Counted from the stretch's first letter, positions 8,674-19,591 are shown. The stretch: DNA of 64,000 nt from Streptomyces malaysiensis subsp. samsunensis (GCF_024519315.1 NZ_JANIIC010000052.1:1-64000); one strand, 5' to 3'. Numbers and translations are program-made. The notes: a model not told the origin generated them from the letters alone.

Positions 8674-11155
8674 TGGGTCACCTCCGTCGCGGGGGCAGTG
8701 ATCGTGACGACATCGCCGGGGCGGGCGCCCAGATCGCGGTGGACCCCGCCGCCGACGGAGGCCAGCGGCAGCCAGACCACCCGGTCGGGCATCGGGGTGA
8801 TGCTCAGCGGCAGTTGGACGGAGCCGGCCGGGCCGGTGACCCGGACGAGCCGGCCGTCCTCGACCCCCGCCTCGTCCGCCGTGGCGGCCGACAGCCGGGC
8901 CACGGCCGCGTGGCGGGTCCCCGCCAGGGCCGGATCGCCGTCCTGGAGCCGGCCCTGGTCGAGCAGCAGCCGATGGCCGGCGAGCACCGCCTCGCCCTCG
9001 GCCGGCCGGGGCAGCGGACCGCCCGTCTCCAGCGAGGCCGTGGCGCGCGGGCCCTGCCAGGTGCCCAGCCGGGTCATCTCGGCGCGTACGGCCCCGACGT
9101 CCGGCAGGTCCAGGGGGGTCTCCAGCGCGTCGGCCAGCATGTGCAGCACCCGGGCGTCCGGAAGCGTATGACGGCGGGTCATCTGGTCGGGCTTGAGCGC
9201 CGCCTCGAACGGTCGGGCCCGTCCCTCCCAGTTGAGGAAGGTGCCGGACTTCTCGACGACCGCCGCGACCGGCAGCACCACATCGGCCCGCTCGGTGACC
9301 TCCGAGGGCCGCTGCTCCAGGCTGACCACGAAGTCCACCGCGTCCAGGGCCTCAAGCGCCCGCGCCGGATCGGGCAGATCGGCGACCTCGACGCCCGCGA
9401 CCAGCAGCGCGCCGAGCCCGCCGGCCGCCGCGGCCTCGATGATCTGGCCGGTGTCCCGGCCCACCTGGTGCGGAAGGTCGGCAGTGCCCCAGACGGAGGA
9501 GACCTCCTCGCGGGCCCGCGGGTCGTGGGCTGGGCGGCCGCCGGGCAGCAGTCCGGGCAGCGCCCCCGCCTCGATCGCGCCCCGCTCCCCCGCCCGGCGC
9601 GGGATCCAGGCGAGCGTGGCCCCGGTGGCGGCGGCGGCCCGTACGGCGGCGGTCAGGCCACCGGCCACGGACGCCAGCCGCTCGCCCACGATGATCACCG
9701 CGCCCTCTTCGCGCAGCGCCTCGGCGGCCCGCTCCCCGCTCTCGTCCAGACCGGTGCGGCCCGCGATGGCGTCCAGCCACTCGGTCTCGGTGCCGGGAGC
9801 GGCCGGCAGCAGCGTGCCGCCCGCCTTACGGAGGCCGCGGGTCTCGTGGGTGGCCAGCGAGAAGGTGCGCTGTCCGTGCTTGCGGTGCGCCTTGCGCAGC
9901 CGCAGGAAGACGCCGGGCGACTCCTCCTCGGACTCGAAGCCGACCAGCAGCACGGCCGGGGCCTTCTCCAGCGTGGAGTAGGTGAGTCCGCCGCCGTCCA
10001 GGTCACGGCCCCGGCCCGCGATATGGGTGGCCAGGAAGTCGGCCTCCTCATCGCTGTGCGTACGGGCCCGGAAGTCGATGTCGTTGGTGTCCAGGACCAG
10101 CCGTGCGAACTTCGCGTAGGCGTAGGCGTCCTCGACGGTCAGCCGGCCGCCGGTGAGCACTCCGGTGCGGCCGCGCGCCATCCCGAGCCCCTCGGCCGCC
10201 GCGTCCAGCGCCTCGGGCCAGCTCGCCGGCTCCAGCTTCCCGGACTCGCGGTCGCGCACCAGCGGGGTGCTGAGCCGCTCCGGGAGCTGTGCGTAGCGGA
10301 AGCCGAAGCGGCCCTTGTCGCAGATCCACTCCTCGTTGACCTCGGGGTCGTCCGCGGCCATCCGCCGCATGACCTTGCCGCGCCGGTGGTCGGTCCGGGT
10401 CGCGCAGCCGCCCGCGCAGTGCTCGCACACGCTCGGCGAGGAGACCAGGTCGAAGGGGCGGGAGCGGAAGCGGTACGCCGCCGAGGTCAGGGCGCCCACC
10501 GGGCAGATCTGGATGGTGTTGCCGGAGAAGTACGACTCGAACGGGTCGCCCTCACCGGTGCCCACCTGCTGGAGCGCGCCCCGCTCCAGCAGCTCGATCA
10601 TCGGGTCGCCCGCGATCTGGTTGGAGAAGCGGGTGCAGCGCGCGCACAGCACACAGCGCTCGCGGTCCAGCAGCACCTGGGCCGAGATCGGGACCGGCTT
10701 GGGGAAGGTGCGCTTATGGCCCTCGAAGCGGCTCTCCGCCGAGCCCGCGCTCATCGCCTGGTTCTGGAGCGGGCACTCACCGCCCTTGTCGCAGACCGGG
10801 CAGTCCAGCGGGTGGTTGATCAGCAGCAGCTCCATCACCCCGCGCTGTGCCTTCTCGGCCACCGGCGAGGTGAGCTGCGTCCTGACCACCATCCCGTCGG
10901 TGCAGGTGATGGTGCAGGAGGCCATCGGCTTGCGCTGGCCCTCCACCTCGACGATGCACTGGCGGCAGGCGCCGACCGGGTCGAGGAGCGGATGGTCGCA
11001 GAACCGCGGGATCTCGATGCCGAGCAGTTCGGCGGCGCGGATGACCAGCGTCCCCTTGGGGACGGAGATCTCGATCCCGTCGATGGTGACGGAGACCAGA
11101 TCTTCTCGCGGCACCGCCGCCTCCCCGCCCGACGAGGGTGCGTTGGTGGTCACGG

Positions 11156-11159
<4 letters not shown>
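8670..11159 (-). CDS. nuoG: NADH-quinone oxidoreductase subunit G
   Basis: Encodes 829 aa, the largest peripheral-arm subunit of complex I. The N-terminal ferredoxin domain carries the [2Fe-2S] cysteines, the His-Cys3 site within HPLDCPVCDKGGECPLQ, and a [4Fe-4S] set (CVLCARC plus CPVGAL). A further CX2CX3CX27C array (CEHCAGGC, then a cysteine in WICDKG) matches the extra cluster N7 known from E. coli and Thermus. The rest is a molybdopterin-oxidoreductase-like fold. The start is the ATG at 11159 overlapping the nuoF stop; the open frame extends upstream only as non-homologous sequence. Confidence 0.96.
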
Positions 11160-12537
<1,378 letters not shown>

Positions 12538-12541
<4 letters not shown>

Positions 12542-13371
12542 TCCCCCTCCTCGGCGACCGGACCGGCCGGGTGATGCGGATCGGAGGCGGAGGTCCGCTG
12601 CGGCGCGTCATGCGAGCTGGGATGCGTCGGCGGCGCCTCGTCCTGCGGGGCGTCCGCGGACCTCGGCGAGACGACCCGGCCAGGCGCGGCCTCCCCCTTG
12701 GCCAGCCGCAGCCCGACCAGCGAGGCGGGCCCCGCGGAGCCACCGGCCTCGACGGCGCCCGGACGGGCGTCGGGGAAGCCGGCCAGGATGCGGGCGGTCT
12801 CCTTGTAGGTGCACAGCGGCGCGCCCCGGGTCGGCTCGACGGTCCGGCCCGCCCGCAACTCGTCGACCAGCCGCTTGGCGGACTCGACGGTCTGGTTGTC
12901 GAAGAACTCCCAGTTGACCATCACCACGGGTGCGAAGTCGCAGGCCGCGTTGCACTCGATGTGCTCCAGGGTGACCTTGCCGTCCTCGGTGGTCTCCCCG
13001 TTGCCCACCCCCAGATGGCTCTGGAGCTCCTCGAAGATCGCGTCGCCGCCCATCACCGCGCACAGGGTGTTGGTGCACACCCCCACCTGGTAGTCGCCGG
13101 AGGGCTTGCGCCGGTACATCGTGTAGAAGGTGGCGACGGCGGTGACCTCGGCGGTGGTCAGGCCCAGCATCTCGGCGCAGAACCGCATGCCGGTGCGGGT
13201 GACATGGCCCTCCTCGGACTGCACCAGATGCAGCAGCGGCAGCAGCGCGCTGCGGCTGTCCGGGTAGCGGGCGATCACCTCCCGGGCGTCCTCCTCGAGC
13301 CGGGTGCGCACCTCGGCCGGGTAGTCGGACGCCGGCAGCTCCGGCATCCCCAGCTGCACTTCGGCACTCAC
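12538..13371 (-). CDS. nuoE: NADH-quinone oxidoreductase subunit E
   Basis: Encodes 277 aa, the thioredoxin-fold [2Fe-2S] subunit (cluster N1a) that pairs with NuoF. Cluster ligands are visible in CTNTLCAVMGG and ECNAACDFAPVV. The core fills the first ~190 residues. A tail of ~80 residues rich in Pro, Ala, Ser and His has no counterpart in short NuoE proteins and is probably disordered. GTG at 13371 overlaps the nuoD stop by 4 bases and is preferred over the longer open frame. Confidence 0.96.
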
Positions 13372-14702
13372 CGGTCCACTCCTCCCATCACGGGGTCGAT
13401 GGACGCGACAGCGACGATCACATCGGCGACCTGACCGCCCTCGCACATCGCCGCCACGGCTTGCAGATTGGTGAAGGACGGGTCGCGGAAGTGGACGCGA
13501 TACGGGCGGGTGCCGCCGTCGCTGACCACATGGGCGCCCAGTTCACCCTTGGGCGACTCGATCGCCGTGTACGCCTGTCCCGGCGGGACCCGGAATCCCT
13601 CGGTCACCAGCTTGAAGTGGTGGATCAGGGCCTCCATCGAGGTGCCCATGATGTTCTTGATGTGATCCAGGGAGTTGCCGAGGCCGTCCGGGCCGAGCGC
13701 GAGCTGCGCGGGCCAGGCGATCTTCTTGTCCGCGACCATCACCGGACCCGGCTCCAGCCGCTCCAGGCACTGCTCGACGATCCGCAGCGACTGGCGCATC
13801 TCCTCCAGCCGGATCAGGAAGCGGCCGTAGGCATCGCAGGTGTCGGCGGTCGGCACCTCGAAGTCATAGGTGTCATAGCCGCAGTACGGATCGGTTTTGC
13901 GCAGATCGTGCGGCAGCCCGGTGGCCCGCAGTATCGGGCCGGTCACACCGAGCGCCATACAGCCGGCGAGGTCGAGGTAGCCCACGTCCTGGAGCCGGGC
14001 CTTGAAGATCGGGTTCCCGGTGGCCAGCTTGTCGTACTCGGGCAGGTTCTTGCGCATGGTCTTGAGCACGGCCCGGATCTGGTCGACCGCCCCGGGCGGC
14101 AGATCCTGGGCGAGCCCGCCGGGCCGGATGTACGCGTGGTTCATCCGCAGGCCGGTGATCAGCTCGAAGATGTCCAGGATCAGCTCGCGGTCGCGGAAGC
14201 CGTAGATCATGATGGTGGTCGCGCCGAGCTCCATACCGCCGGTGGCGATGGCCACCAGATGCGAGGAGAGCCGGTTGAGCTCCATCAGCAGCACCCGGAT
14301 CACCGAGGCCCGGTCCGGGACCTGGTCCTCGATGCCGAGCAGCTTCTCGACGCCCAGGCAGTACGCCGCCTCGTTGTAGAACGGCGTCAGATAGTCCATG
14401 CGCGTCACGAAGGTGGTGCCCTGCGTCCAGTTCCGGAATTCGAGGTTCTTCTCGATTCCGGTGTGCAGATAGCCGATTCCGCAGCGGGCCTCGGTGACCG
14501 TCTCGCCGTCGATCTCCAGGATCAGCCGGAGCACCCCGTGGGTGGAGGGGTGCTGCGGACCCATGTTGACGATGATCCGCTCGTCGTCGGCCTTCGCCGC
14601 GGCGGCCACGACCTCGTCCCAGTCGCCGCCGGTGACGGTGTAGACGGTGCCTTCGGTCGTCTCGCGCGCGGACGCCGAGGGCGTTGCGTGGGGGGCAGTC
14701 AT
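13368..14702 (-). CDS. nuoD: NADH-quinone oxidoreductase subunit D
   Basis: Encodes 444 aa, the 49-kDa-type subunit that lines the quinone pocket beside NuoB. It carries NMGPQHPSTHGVLRL near residue 46, the family's quinone-site loop with its histidine. Also visible are RMDYLTPFYNEAAYC and the C-terminal DPVMGGVDR, typical of the family end. It is separate from nuoC here, unlike the fused NuoCD of E. coli. The start is ATG, overlapping the nuoC stop by one base (TGATG). Confidence 0.97.
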   Translation of the reverse strand: MTAPHATPSASARETTEGTVYTVTGGDWDEVVAAAAKADDERIIVNMGPQHPSTHGVLRLILEIDGETVTEARCGIGYLHTGIEKNLEFRNWTQGTTFVTRMDYLTPFYNEAAYCLGVEKLLGIEDQVPDRASVIRVLLMELNRLSSHLVAIATGGMELGATTIMIYGFRDRELILDIFELITGLRMNHAYIRPGGLAQDLPPGAVDQIRAVLKTMRKNLPEYDKLATGNPIFKARLQDVGYLDLAGCMALGVTGPILRATGLPHDLRKTDPYCGYDTYDFEVPTADTCDAYGRFLIRLEEMRQSLRIVEQCLERLEPGPVMVADKKIAWPAQLALGPDGLGNSLDHIKNIMGTSMEALIHHFKLVTEGFRVPPGQAYTAIESPKGELGAHVVSDGGTRPYRVHFRDPSFTNLQAVAAMCEGGQVADVIVAVASIDPVMGGVDR

Positions 14703-15442
14703 CAGCTGTACGACCTCCGCTGGTCCGGAGCCGGGATCTGGGCGCCCTTGTACTCGACGGGGATGCCGCCGAGCGGGTAGTCCTTGCGTTGCGGGAAGCC
14801 CTGCCAGTCGTCGGGCATCATGATCCGCGTCAGCGCGGGATGACCGTCGAAGATCAGGCCGAAGAAGTCGTAGGTCTCGCGCTCATGCCAGTCGTTGGTC
14901 GGATAGACATCGACGATCGACGGGATGTGCGGGTCGTCATCCGGAGCGCTCACCTCCAGCCGGAGCACCCGGCCATGGGTGATCGACCGCAGATGGTAGA
15001 CGGCGTGCAGCTCACGGCCCTTGTCGCCGGGGAAGTGCACACCGCTGACGCCGGTGCACAGCTCGAAGCGGAGCGCCGGGTCGTCGCGCAGGGTCCGGGC
15101 GACCCGCGGCAGGTGCTCGCGGGCGATGTGGAAGGTCAGCTCACCGCGGTCCACGACGGTCTTCTCGATCGCGTTCTCCGGGAGCAGCGACTGCTCCTCG
15201 AGCGCGCCCTCGAGTTCGTCGGCGACCTCGTCGAACCAGCCCCCGTACGGCCGGGTGGCCTGGCCGGGCAGCCGTACGGGGCGCACCAGACCGCCGTAGC
15301 CGGTGGTGTCGCCGCCGTTGTTGGCGCCGAACATCCCGCGCTGGACGCGGATGGGCTCGCCCTGGTCGCCGCGGCGGCCGGGGAGGTTCTCGGCATTGAG
15401 GTCCTTGTCGGGGTTGACCCCGTTGGCCCCGTTATCACTCAC
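14702..15442 (-). CDS. nuoC: NADH-quinone oxidoreductase subunit C
   Basis: Encodes 246 aa, the 30-kDa-type peripheral subunit of complex I. The N-terminal ~60 residues are hydrophilic and variable. The conserved 30-kDa motif follows at the C-terminal half: ERETYDFFGLIFDGHPALTR, then MPDDWQGFPQRKDYPLGG. It starts with GTG at 15442. An 88-base spacer separates it from nuoB, one of the few gaps in the operon; no promoter was recognised there. Confidence 0.96.
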   Translation of the reverse strand: MSDNGANGVNPDKDLNAENLPGRRGDQGEPIRVQRGMFGANNGGDTTGYGGLVRPVRLPGQATRPYGGWFDEVADELEGALEEQSLLPENAIEKTVVDRGELTFHIAREHLPRVARTLRDDPALRFELCTGVSGVHFPGDKGRELHAVYHLRSITHGRVLRLEVSAPDDDPHIPSIVDVYPTNDWHERETYDFFGLIFDGHPALTRIMMPDDWQGFPQRKDYPLGGIPVEYKGAQIPAPDQRRSYS

Positions 15443-15530
15443 TGCGTACCTCCGCTCGCTTCTCCGCCCACGAGGCGCAGAGGTGCGGCCTTCGTCGCTG
15501 TCTGCGGCCCGGCGGCCTCATGTGCGTCGC

Positions 15531-16085
15531 TCACCGGAGCAGCCCCTTCATCTCGATCATCGGCAACGCCTTCAGCGCCGCCTCCTCCGCCTCACGGGCC
15601 GCGCGCTCGCGATTGACGCCGAGCTTCTCCTCGCGGATCTTCTGATGCAGCTTGAGGATCGAGTCCATGAGCATCTCGGGTCGCGGCGGACAGCCGGGCA
15701 GATAGATGTCGACCGGGACGATGTGATCGACGCCCTGCACGATCGCGTAGTTGTTGAACATCCCTCCGGAGGATGCGCAGACGCCCATGGAGATGACCCA
15801 CTTCGGGTTCGGCATCTGGTCGTAGACCTGGCGCAGCACCGGGGCCATCTTCTGGCTGACGCGCCCGGCAACGATCATCAGATCGGCCTGGCGGGGCGAG
15901 CCGCGGAAGACCTCCATGCCGAAGCGCGCGAGGTCGTAGCGCCCCGCGCCGGTGGTCATCATTTCGATGGCGCAGCAGGCCAGCCCGAAGGTGGCCGGAA
16001 AGACGGAGGACTTACGGGCCAGCCCGGCGGCCTGTTCCACGGTGGTGAGCAAGAACCCACTCGGGAGCTTCTCTTCGATACCCAT
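15531..16085 (-). CDS. nuoB: NADH-quinone oxidoreductase subunit B
   Basis: Encodes 184 aa, the subunit that carries cluster N2, the direct electron donor to menaquinone. Ligand cysteines are in place: the tandem pair in LACCAIEMM, one in GVCASSGGMF, and one in PGCPPRPE. Length fits actinobacterial NuoB. It lies 33 bases after nuoA. Confidence 0.97.
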   Translation of the reverse strand: MGIEEKLPSGFLLTTVEQAAGLARKSSVFPATFGLACCAIEMMTTGAGRYDLARFGMEVFRGSPRQADLMIVAGRVSQKMAPVLRQVYDQMPNPKWVISMGVCASSGGMFNNYAIVQGVDHIVPVDIYLPGCPPRPEMLMDSILKLHQKIREEKLGVNRERAAREAEEAALKALPMIEMKGLLR

Positions 16086-16118
16086 GCGATGTTTCCCCTA
16101 TCTCCTCTAGAGCCCCTT

Positions 16119-16478
16119 TTAGTCCCACTCCAGGCCACCGCGCCGCCATACGTACGCATAGGCGACGAAGACGGTGAGCACGAAGAGGAGCATCTCCACG
16201 AGCCCGAACAGGCCGAGGGCGTCGAAGGTGACCGCCCAGGGGTAGAGGAAGACGATCTCGATGTCGAAGACGATGAAGAGCATCGCCGTCAGGTAGTACT
16301 TGATGGGGAAGCGCCCACCGCCGGCCGGATGCGGAGTCGGCTCGATGCCGCACTCATAGGCTTCGAGCTTGGCCCGGTTGTAGCGCCTGGGGCCGATGAT
16401 CGCGGCCATCAGAACCGAGAAGATCGCAAAACCAGCCCCGAGGGCTCCCAGTACGAGGATGGGCGCGTATGCGTTCAC
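16119..16478 (-). CDS. nuoA: NADH-quinone oxidoreductase subunit A
   Basis: Encodes 119 aa, the first gene of the operon, a three-helix membrane subunit (ND3 type). The YECGIEPTPHPAGGGRFPIKY region is the loop known in ND3 to cover the quinone chamber, and it includes the conserved cysteine. I chose the GTG at 16478 (VNAYAPILVLG) because a GGGAGCGAGG purine run sits just upstream; the frame is open a further 78 bases but gives no NuoA-like sequence. Confidence 0.96.
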   Translation of the reverse strand: MNAYAPILVLGALGAGFAIFSVLMAAIIGPRRYNRAKLEAYECGIEPTPHPAGGGRFPIKYYLTAMLFIVFDIEIVFLYPWAVTFDALGLFGLVEMLLFVLTVFVAYAYVWRRGGLEWD

Positions 16479-16557
16479 CGTCCTCGCTCCCTTCAGTCGA
16501 CGATGACTGCTTGGCGGACCGCACGGACATGCCGCCGCCCCACGAAGATCGCGCACA

Positions 16558-16573
16558 TGTGAGGCAGTTCACA
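16558..16573 (-). promoter_or_regulatory. Rex-type redox operator
   Basis: The 16-mer TGTGAGGCAGTTCACA matches the Streptomyces Rex operator TGTGAACGCGTTCACA at 12 of 16 positions, with both outer arms (TGTGA / TTCACA) intact. It lies 80 bases before nuoA. Rex is an NADH/NAD+ sensor known to repress respiratory genes in Streptomyces. This site would tie complex I expression to redox state. Confidence 0.8.
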
Positions 16574-16588
16574 AGCCGTTTCGCCTGC

Positions 16589-16594
16589 ATCTTA
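16589..16594 (-). promoter_or_regulatory. Candidate nuoA promoter -10 element
   Basis: On the minus strand this reads TAAGAT, a fair -10 hexamer. No good -35 is seen. A start site near 16582 would put the Rex operator just downstream of +1, a position where binding would block RNA polymerase. This is inference from spacing only. Confidence 0.4.
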
Positions 16595-17129
16595 TGCCCG
16601 TCGGTCTGTGATCTGCGACACGGGGTACGACAACGTCTTTGTGATCTCCACCACCTGACGAAGGATCATGAAGTCGGATGAGCGGTGATCTTGTACATGA
16701 AGCATCCGAACGACCACGAGAAGTGACATTCGAAGACGTCATCACAGGTGAGCGCATTGCGCGCCTACCAAGACATGGTACATACATGCAAATTTGCTAT
16801 GGCGGTGTCAGCTGATAAGAGTCCGCCATGCCCATGAGTGACCTTGGTCCCGGGTGCCAATTGATCACCGGCTCGCGCACGCGTTCACGAGCGGCTCGGG
16901 GCGAGTGAGGTATCCCACGCCCGGACGGGTTGTGGATCTAGATTTCACGGGAACCCTTTGTACGCGGGCCGCATCGATGGTAGGCCGCCCACAGTCACCG
17001 CATGGCCCTCAAATGCCGTGCGTAGAGACATGATCGAGAAATTCGGGCATGGCGGCCGGATGGCCCAGGAAGATCATTTGGCCCGGTTTTTGGACGTGTG
17101 CACGCCAAATGTGGCGCACCCCACTTTTG
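16595..17129. other. Long intergenic region between nuoA and NlpC/P60 gene
   Basis: About 530 bases with no convincing gene. Local GC is lower than in the flanking genes, for example around TGGTACATACATGCAAATTTGC at 16775-16797. A short minus-strand open frame (16569-16787) lacks coding character. I looked for a ydaO (cyclic di-AMP) riboswitch, which often precedes Streptomyces cell-wall hydrolase genes, and could not recognise one. The region probably holds the two divergent promoters. Confidence 0.5.
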
Positions 17130-17159
17130 TTGATCTGGGCCTTAGGGCCCTGGTAGCCA
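17130..17159 (+). promoter_or_regulatory. Candidate leaderless promoter of the NlpC/P60 gene
   Basis: TTGATC (17130-17135) and TAGCCA (17154-17159) are 18 bases apart. The ATG at 17167 starts 7 bases after the second box, where transcription would be expected to begin. No ribosome binding site precedes this ATG, so a leaderless mRNA would fit. The boxes are imperfect. Confidence 0.35.
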
Positions 17160-17166
17160 GTGACCT

Positions 17167-17991
17167 ATGTCCCCAGTCGCACACATACCCAGCCACCGGA
17201 AGCCCCGCCAAGCCGCGTCGACGCGTGCTCTCCGCGCAGGGGTGACCGGTGGCTTCCTCACCCTCGCGGTGGCCGGTGCCGCGGTGCCCGCCTCCGCCAC
17301 CGAGTCCAACGCCGCTCCCGCCGAGTCCACCCTGGAGATGCCGACCGTCAGCGCCACGCTGGCGAGCACGGCCGCCCAGACCGCCGACGCCACACAGCAG
17401 GCCGCGTCGGACTACGAGCTCCAGGCGCAGCAGGACCAGGCGGCCGCCCACGCGAAGACCGCCGCCAAGAAGGCCAAGGCGGAGGCCGACCGCAAGGCGA
17501 AGGAAGCCCAGGAAGCCCGGGAGGCGGCCCGTAAGGCGGCCGCCAAGCGCGCGGCCGAGGCCAAGGCCCAGGCTGCGAAGGCGTCGCGCTCGGCCGAGCG
17601 CACCACGCTCTCCACCGCCGGCGTCAGCAACGCCACCGGCAATGCCGCGACGCTGATCAGCTTCCTGAAGGCGCAGCTGGGCAAGGCGTATGTGCTCGGC
17701 TCCAGCGGTCCGTCCTCCTACGACTGCTCCGGGCTGACCCAGGCCGCCTTCAAGCAGATCGGCGTGAGCCTGCCGCGGGTCTCCCAGGACCAGTCCACCA
17801 CCGGCACCCCGGTCTCGCTGGACTCCCTCCAGCCGGGCGACCTGCTCTACTGGGGCAGCGCCGGCAGCGCCTACCACGTCGGCGTCTACGTCGGTGGCGG
17901 CAAGTTCATCGGCGCCCAGAACCCGAGCACCGGGATCGTCGAGCGCCCGCTGGACTACGACATGCCCACCGGGGCCGTGCGCGTCCTGTAA
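17167..17991 (+). CDS. Secreted NlpC/P60 family endopeptidase
   Basis: Encodes 274 aa, a probable exported peptidoglycan endopeptidase. A signal peptide covers about residues 20-45 and ends near PASATES. Residues 65-145 form a long Ala/Lys/Glu-rich helical stalk that is likely coiled coil. The NlpC/P60 domain is at about 160-274, with catalytic Cys187 in SSYDCSGLTQ and His237 in AYHVGVYVG. The third polar residue, often His, appears to be Gln or Asn in FIGAQNPSTG. It is divergent from nuoA. Its 3' end continues into a five-copy tandem echo of its own stop region. Confidence 0.93.
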   Translation: MSPVAHIPSHRKPRQAASTRALRAGVTGGFLTLAVAGAAVPASATESNAAPAESTLEMPTVSATLASTAAQTADATQQAASDYELQAQQDQAAAHAKTAAKKAKAEADRKAKEAQEAREAARKAAAKRAAEAKAQAAKASRSAERTTLSTAGVSNATGNAATLISFLKAQLGKAYVLGSSGPSSYDCSGLTQAAFKQIGVSLPRVSQDQSTTGTPVSLDSLQPGDLLYWGSAGSAYHVGVYVGGGKFIGAQNPSTGIVERPLDYDMPTGAVRVL

Positions 17992-18077
17992 GGCGCGTTC
18001 GCGCGATCCGTAAGGCGCTCACGCGCCCTGTAAGGCTCGCGCGTCCCCTGTCAGGCCCCTTGTGCGTCCTTGTAGGC
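17974..18077 (+). repeat. Degenerate tandem repeat copying the gene 3' end
   Basis: The end of the NlpC/P60 gene, GCGCGTCCTGTAAGGC, is repeated downstream about five times with drift. Stop-like triplets within the repeated block fall at 17989 (true TAA), 18011 (TAA), 18031 (TAA), 18051 (TCA) and 18073 (TAG), a period of 20-22 bases. The period is not a multiple of three. Confidence 0.75.
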
Positions 18078-18114
18078 GTGAGGGCCGCCGTTCCGCCGTG
18101 GACGGCGGCCTCAC
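18078..18114. terminator. Bidirectional terminator hairpin
   Basis: GTGAGGGCCGCCGT pairs with ACGGCGGCCTCAC around a short loop. It sits between the convergent NlpC/P60 and CBS genes and can serve both. Confidence 0.7.
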
Positions 18115-18118
18115 GTCC

Positions 18119-18538
18119 TTACTGTGCGTAGACCTTCTCCAGGAACTCGCCGAGGAGGTCGTCGCTGAGGTGATGGGCCAGATCCGCCTCGGAGATCATT
18201 CCGACCAGCCGCTTGTTCTGGTCGATCACCGGCAGCCTGCGGATCTTGTGCTCCTCCATCTCCCGCAGGACGTCACTGACATCGGCCTCCGCGGGAATCC
18301 AGCGCGGGGTGCCCTTGGTGAGCGCCCCGACGGGTGTCCCGGACGGGTCGGCGCTCTCCGCGATGCATCCGACGACGATGTCCCGGTCGGTGACGATGCC
18401 GCACAGCCGCTCATTGGCGTCGCTGACCGGCAGGGCCCCCACGCCCAGATCCCGCATCAGCTGGGAGGCGCGCAGTACCGTCTCGTGCTCCGACACCCAC
18501 TGCGCGCCCGGGTGCATGATGTCCGCTGCCTTCGTCAT
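18119..18538 (-). CDS. Tandem CBS-domain protein
   Basis: Encodes 139 aa made of two CBS motifs and little else, a small adenine-nucleotide-sensing module. CBS1 is about residues 7-60 (LGVGALPVSD, GIVTDRDIV). CBS2 is about 78-135 (HKIRRLPVIDQNKRLVGMIS). The ATG at 18538 follows TAGGAGGTACACC, a strong ribosome binding site, so the longer open frame upstream is not used. Such stand-alone CBS proteins are common in Streptomyces; the partner is unknown. Confidence 0.92.
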   Translation of the reverse strand: MTKAADIMHPGAQWVSEHETVLRASQLMRDLGVGALPVSDANERLCGIVTDRDIVVGCIAESADPSGTPVGALTKGTPRWIPAEADVSDVLREMEEHKIRRLPVIDQNKRLVGMISEADLAHHLSDDLLGEFLEKVYAQ

Positions 18539-18808
18539 GGTGTACCTCCTATCAGGCCCACCGGCGGTGGATCCGGCCCCGTGAGCCCCATCGATCCGGC
18601 GTCGCCGCGGCTGGCGCGCACGGCGCCCCCCGCCTTCATTGTCACCACCACCCCACGGCGACGTCATGTCGAGCCCGGCGGCGGCTGTCGGTGCCCGGTG
18701 CCAGACTGAGTAACGAGGCATTCCCGCACAGAAGCAGGCAATTGCAGAACGAGGCAATCTCCGGCAGGACTCCGTGCGCCTTCGCGCCCGACCGTCGAAG
18801 GAGCGCCC
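18539..18808. other. Divergent spacer between CBS and VOC genes
   Basis: About 270 bases that must hold two divergent promoters. I see no clear operator, and no gene. GAAGGAGCGCCC directly precedes the VOC start and is its ribosome binding site. Confidence 0.5.
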
Positions 18809-19591
18809 ATGCTCACCACCGATTACGTCCCCGGCGCCCCCAACTGGCTCGATCTTGGCGCCTCCGACACCGAAGCGGCCGTGGCCTTCTACGGCTCCCT
18901 GATGGGCTGGCACTTCGAGTCGGCCGGCCCCGAAGCGGGCGGGTACGGCTTCTTCACCCTGGACCGCAGGACCGTCGCGGCCGTCGGGCCGCTCACCGAG
19001 GAGGGCGCACGGCCCGCCTGGACGCCGTACTTCCACACCCGTGACGCCGAGGCGACCGCCCGGACCGTGGACCAGGCGGGCGGCACGGTGCGGCTCGCCC
19101 CGTTCGACGTCTTCGAGGAAGGGCGGATGGCCCAGTTCACCGACCCCGGCGGGGCCCGCTTCGCCGTCTGGCAGCCCGGCAGGACGGCGGGGCTGGACGC
19201 GGTCAACGACCCGGGCACCCTGTGCTGGACCGAGCTGCACTCCCCCGACCCCGCCACGGACCTGGCCTTCTACCGCAAGGTCTTCGGCTGGGACGCCGAG
19301 GAGATGCCCTTCCCCGGCGGGACGTACACGACGCTGATGACCTCCGGCGCAGGCCGGGAGGGCTCCTTCGGCGGCGTCGCCCAGCTCCAGGAGGGGCATT
19401 CGACGCCGCCGCAGTGGCTGCCGTACTTCGAGGTGGCGGACTGCGACGCGGTGGTGGCCAAGGGGCAGGACCTGGGCGGCTCGGTGCTGATGCCGGCCAT
19501 GTCGGCCGAGGGGATCGGCCGGATGGCCTGGCTGACGGATGCGGTCCGGGCGCCGTTCGGCGTCATAGCGAGCGGCGGCCCGGGCGCGTAA
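18809..19591 (+). CDS. VOC family protein (two glyoxalase-like domains)
   Basis: Encodes 260 aa with two vicinal-oxygen-chelate halves: about residues 8-122 (NWLDLGASDTEAAVAFYGSL) and 138-258 (CWTELHSPDPATDLAFYRKV). Each half starts with the typical DxxAxxxFY helix. Family members include glyoxalase-, dioxygenase- and antibiotic-resistance-type proteins, and the substrate cannot be told from sequence. The layout resembles the mycobacterial antigen Cfp30B group. ATG with GAAGGAG upstream. Confidence 0.88.
   Translation: MLTTDYVPGAPNWLDLGASDTEAAVAFYGSLMGWHFESAGPEAGGYGFFTLDRRTVAAVGPLTEEGARPAWTPYFHTRDAEATARTVDQAGGTVRLAPFDVFEEGRMAQFTDPGGARFAVWQPGRTAGLDAVNDPGTLCWTELHSPDPATDLAFYRKVFGWDAEEMPFPGGTYTTLMTSGAGREGSFGGVAQLQEGHSTPPQWLPYFEVADCDAVVAKGQDLGGSVLMPAMSAEGIGRMAWLTDAVRAPFGVIASGGPGA

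Noticed and set aside
16569..16787. 72-codon minus-strand frame upstream of nuoA
   Set aside because: No coding bias, no ribosome binding site, and it overlaps the Rex operator.
16876..16895. Second Rex-like site (GCGTTCACG) between nuoA and the NlpC/P60 gene
   Set aside because: Only one half-site fits; the other arm does not match TGTGAAC.
16480..17166. ydaO (cyclic di-AMP) riboswitch before the NlpC/P60 gene
   Set aside because: Expected from other Streptomyces hydrolase genes, but I could not find its conserved blocks, and the promoter seems to sit at the start codon.
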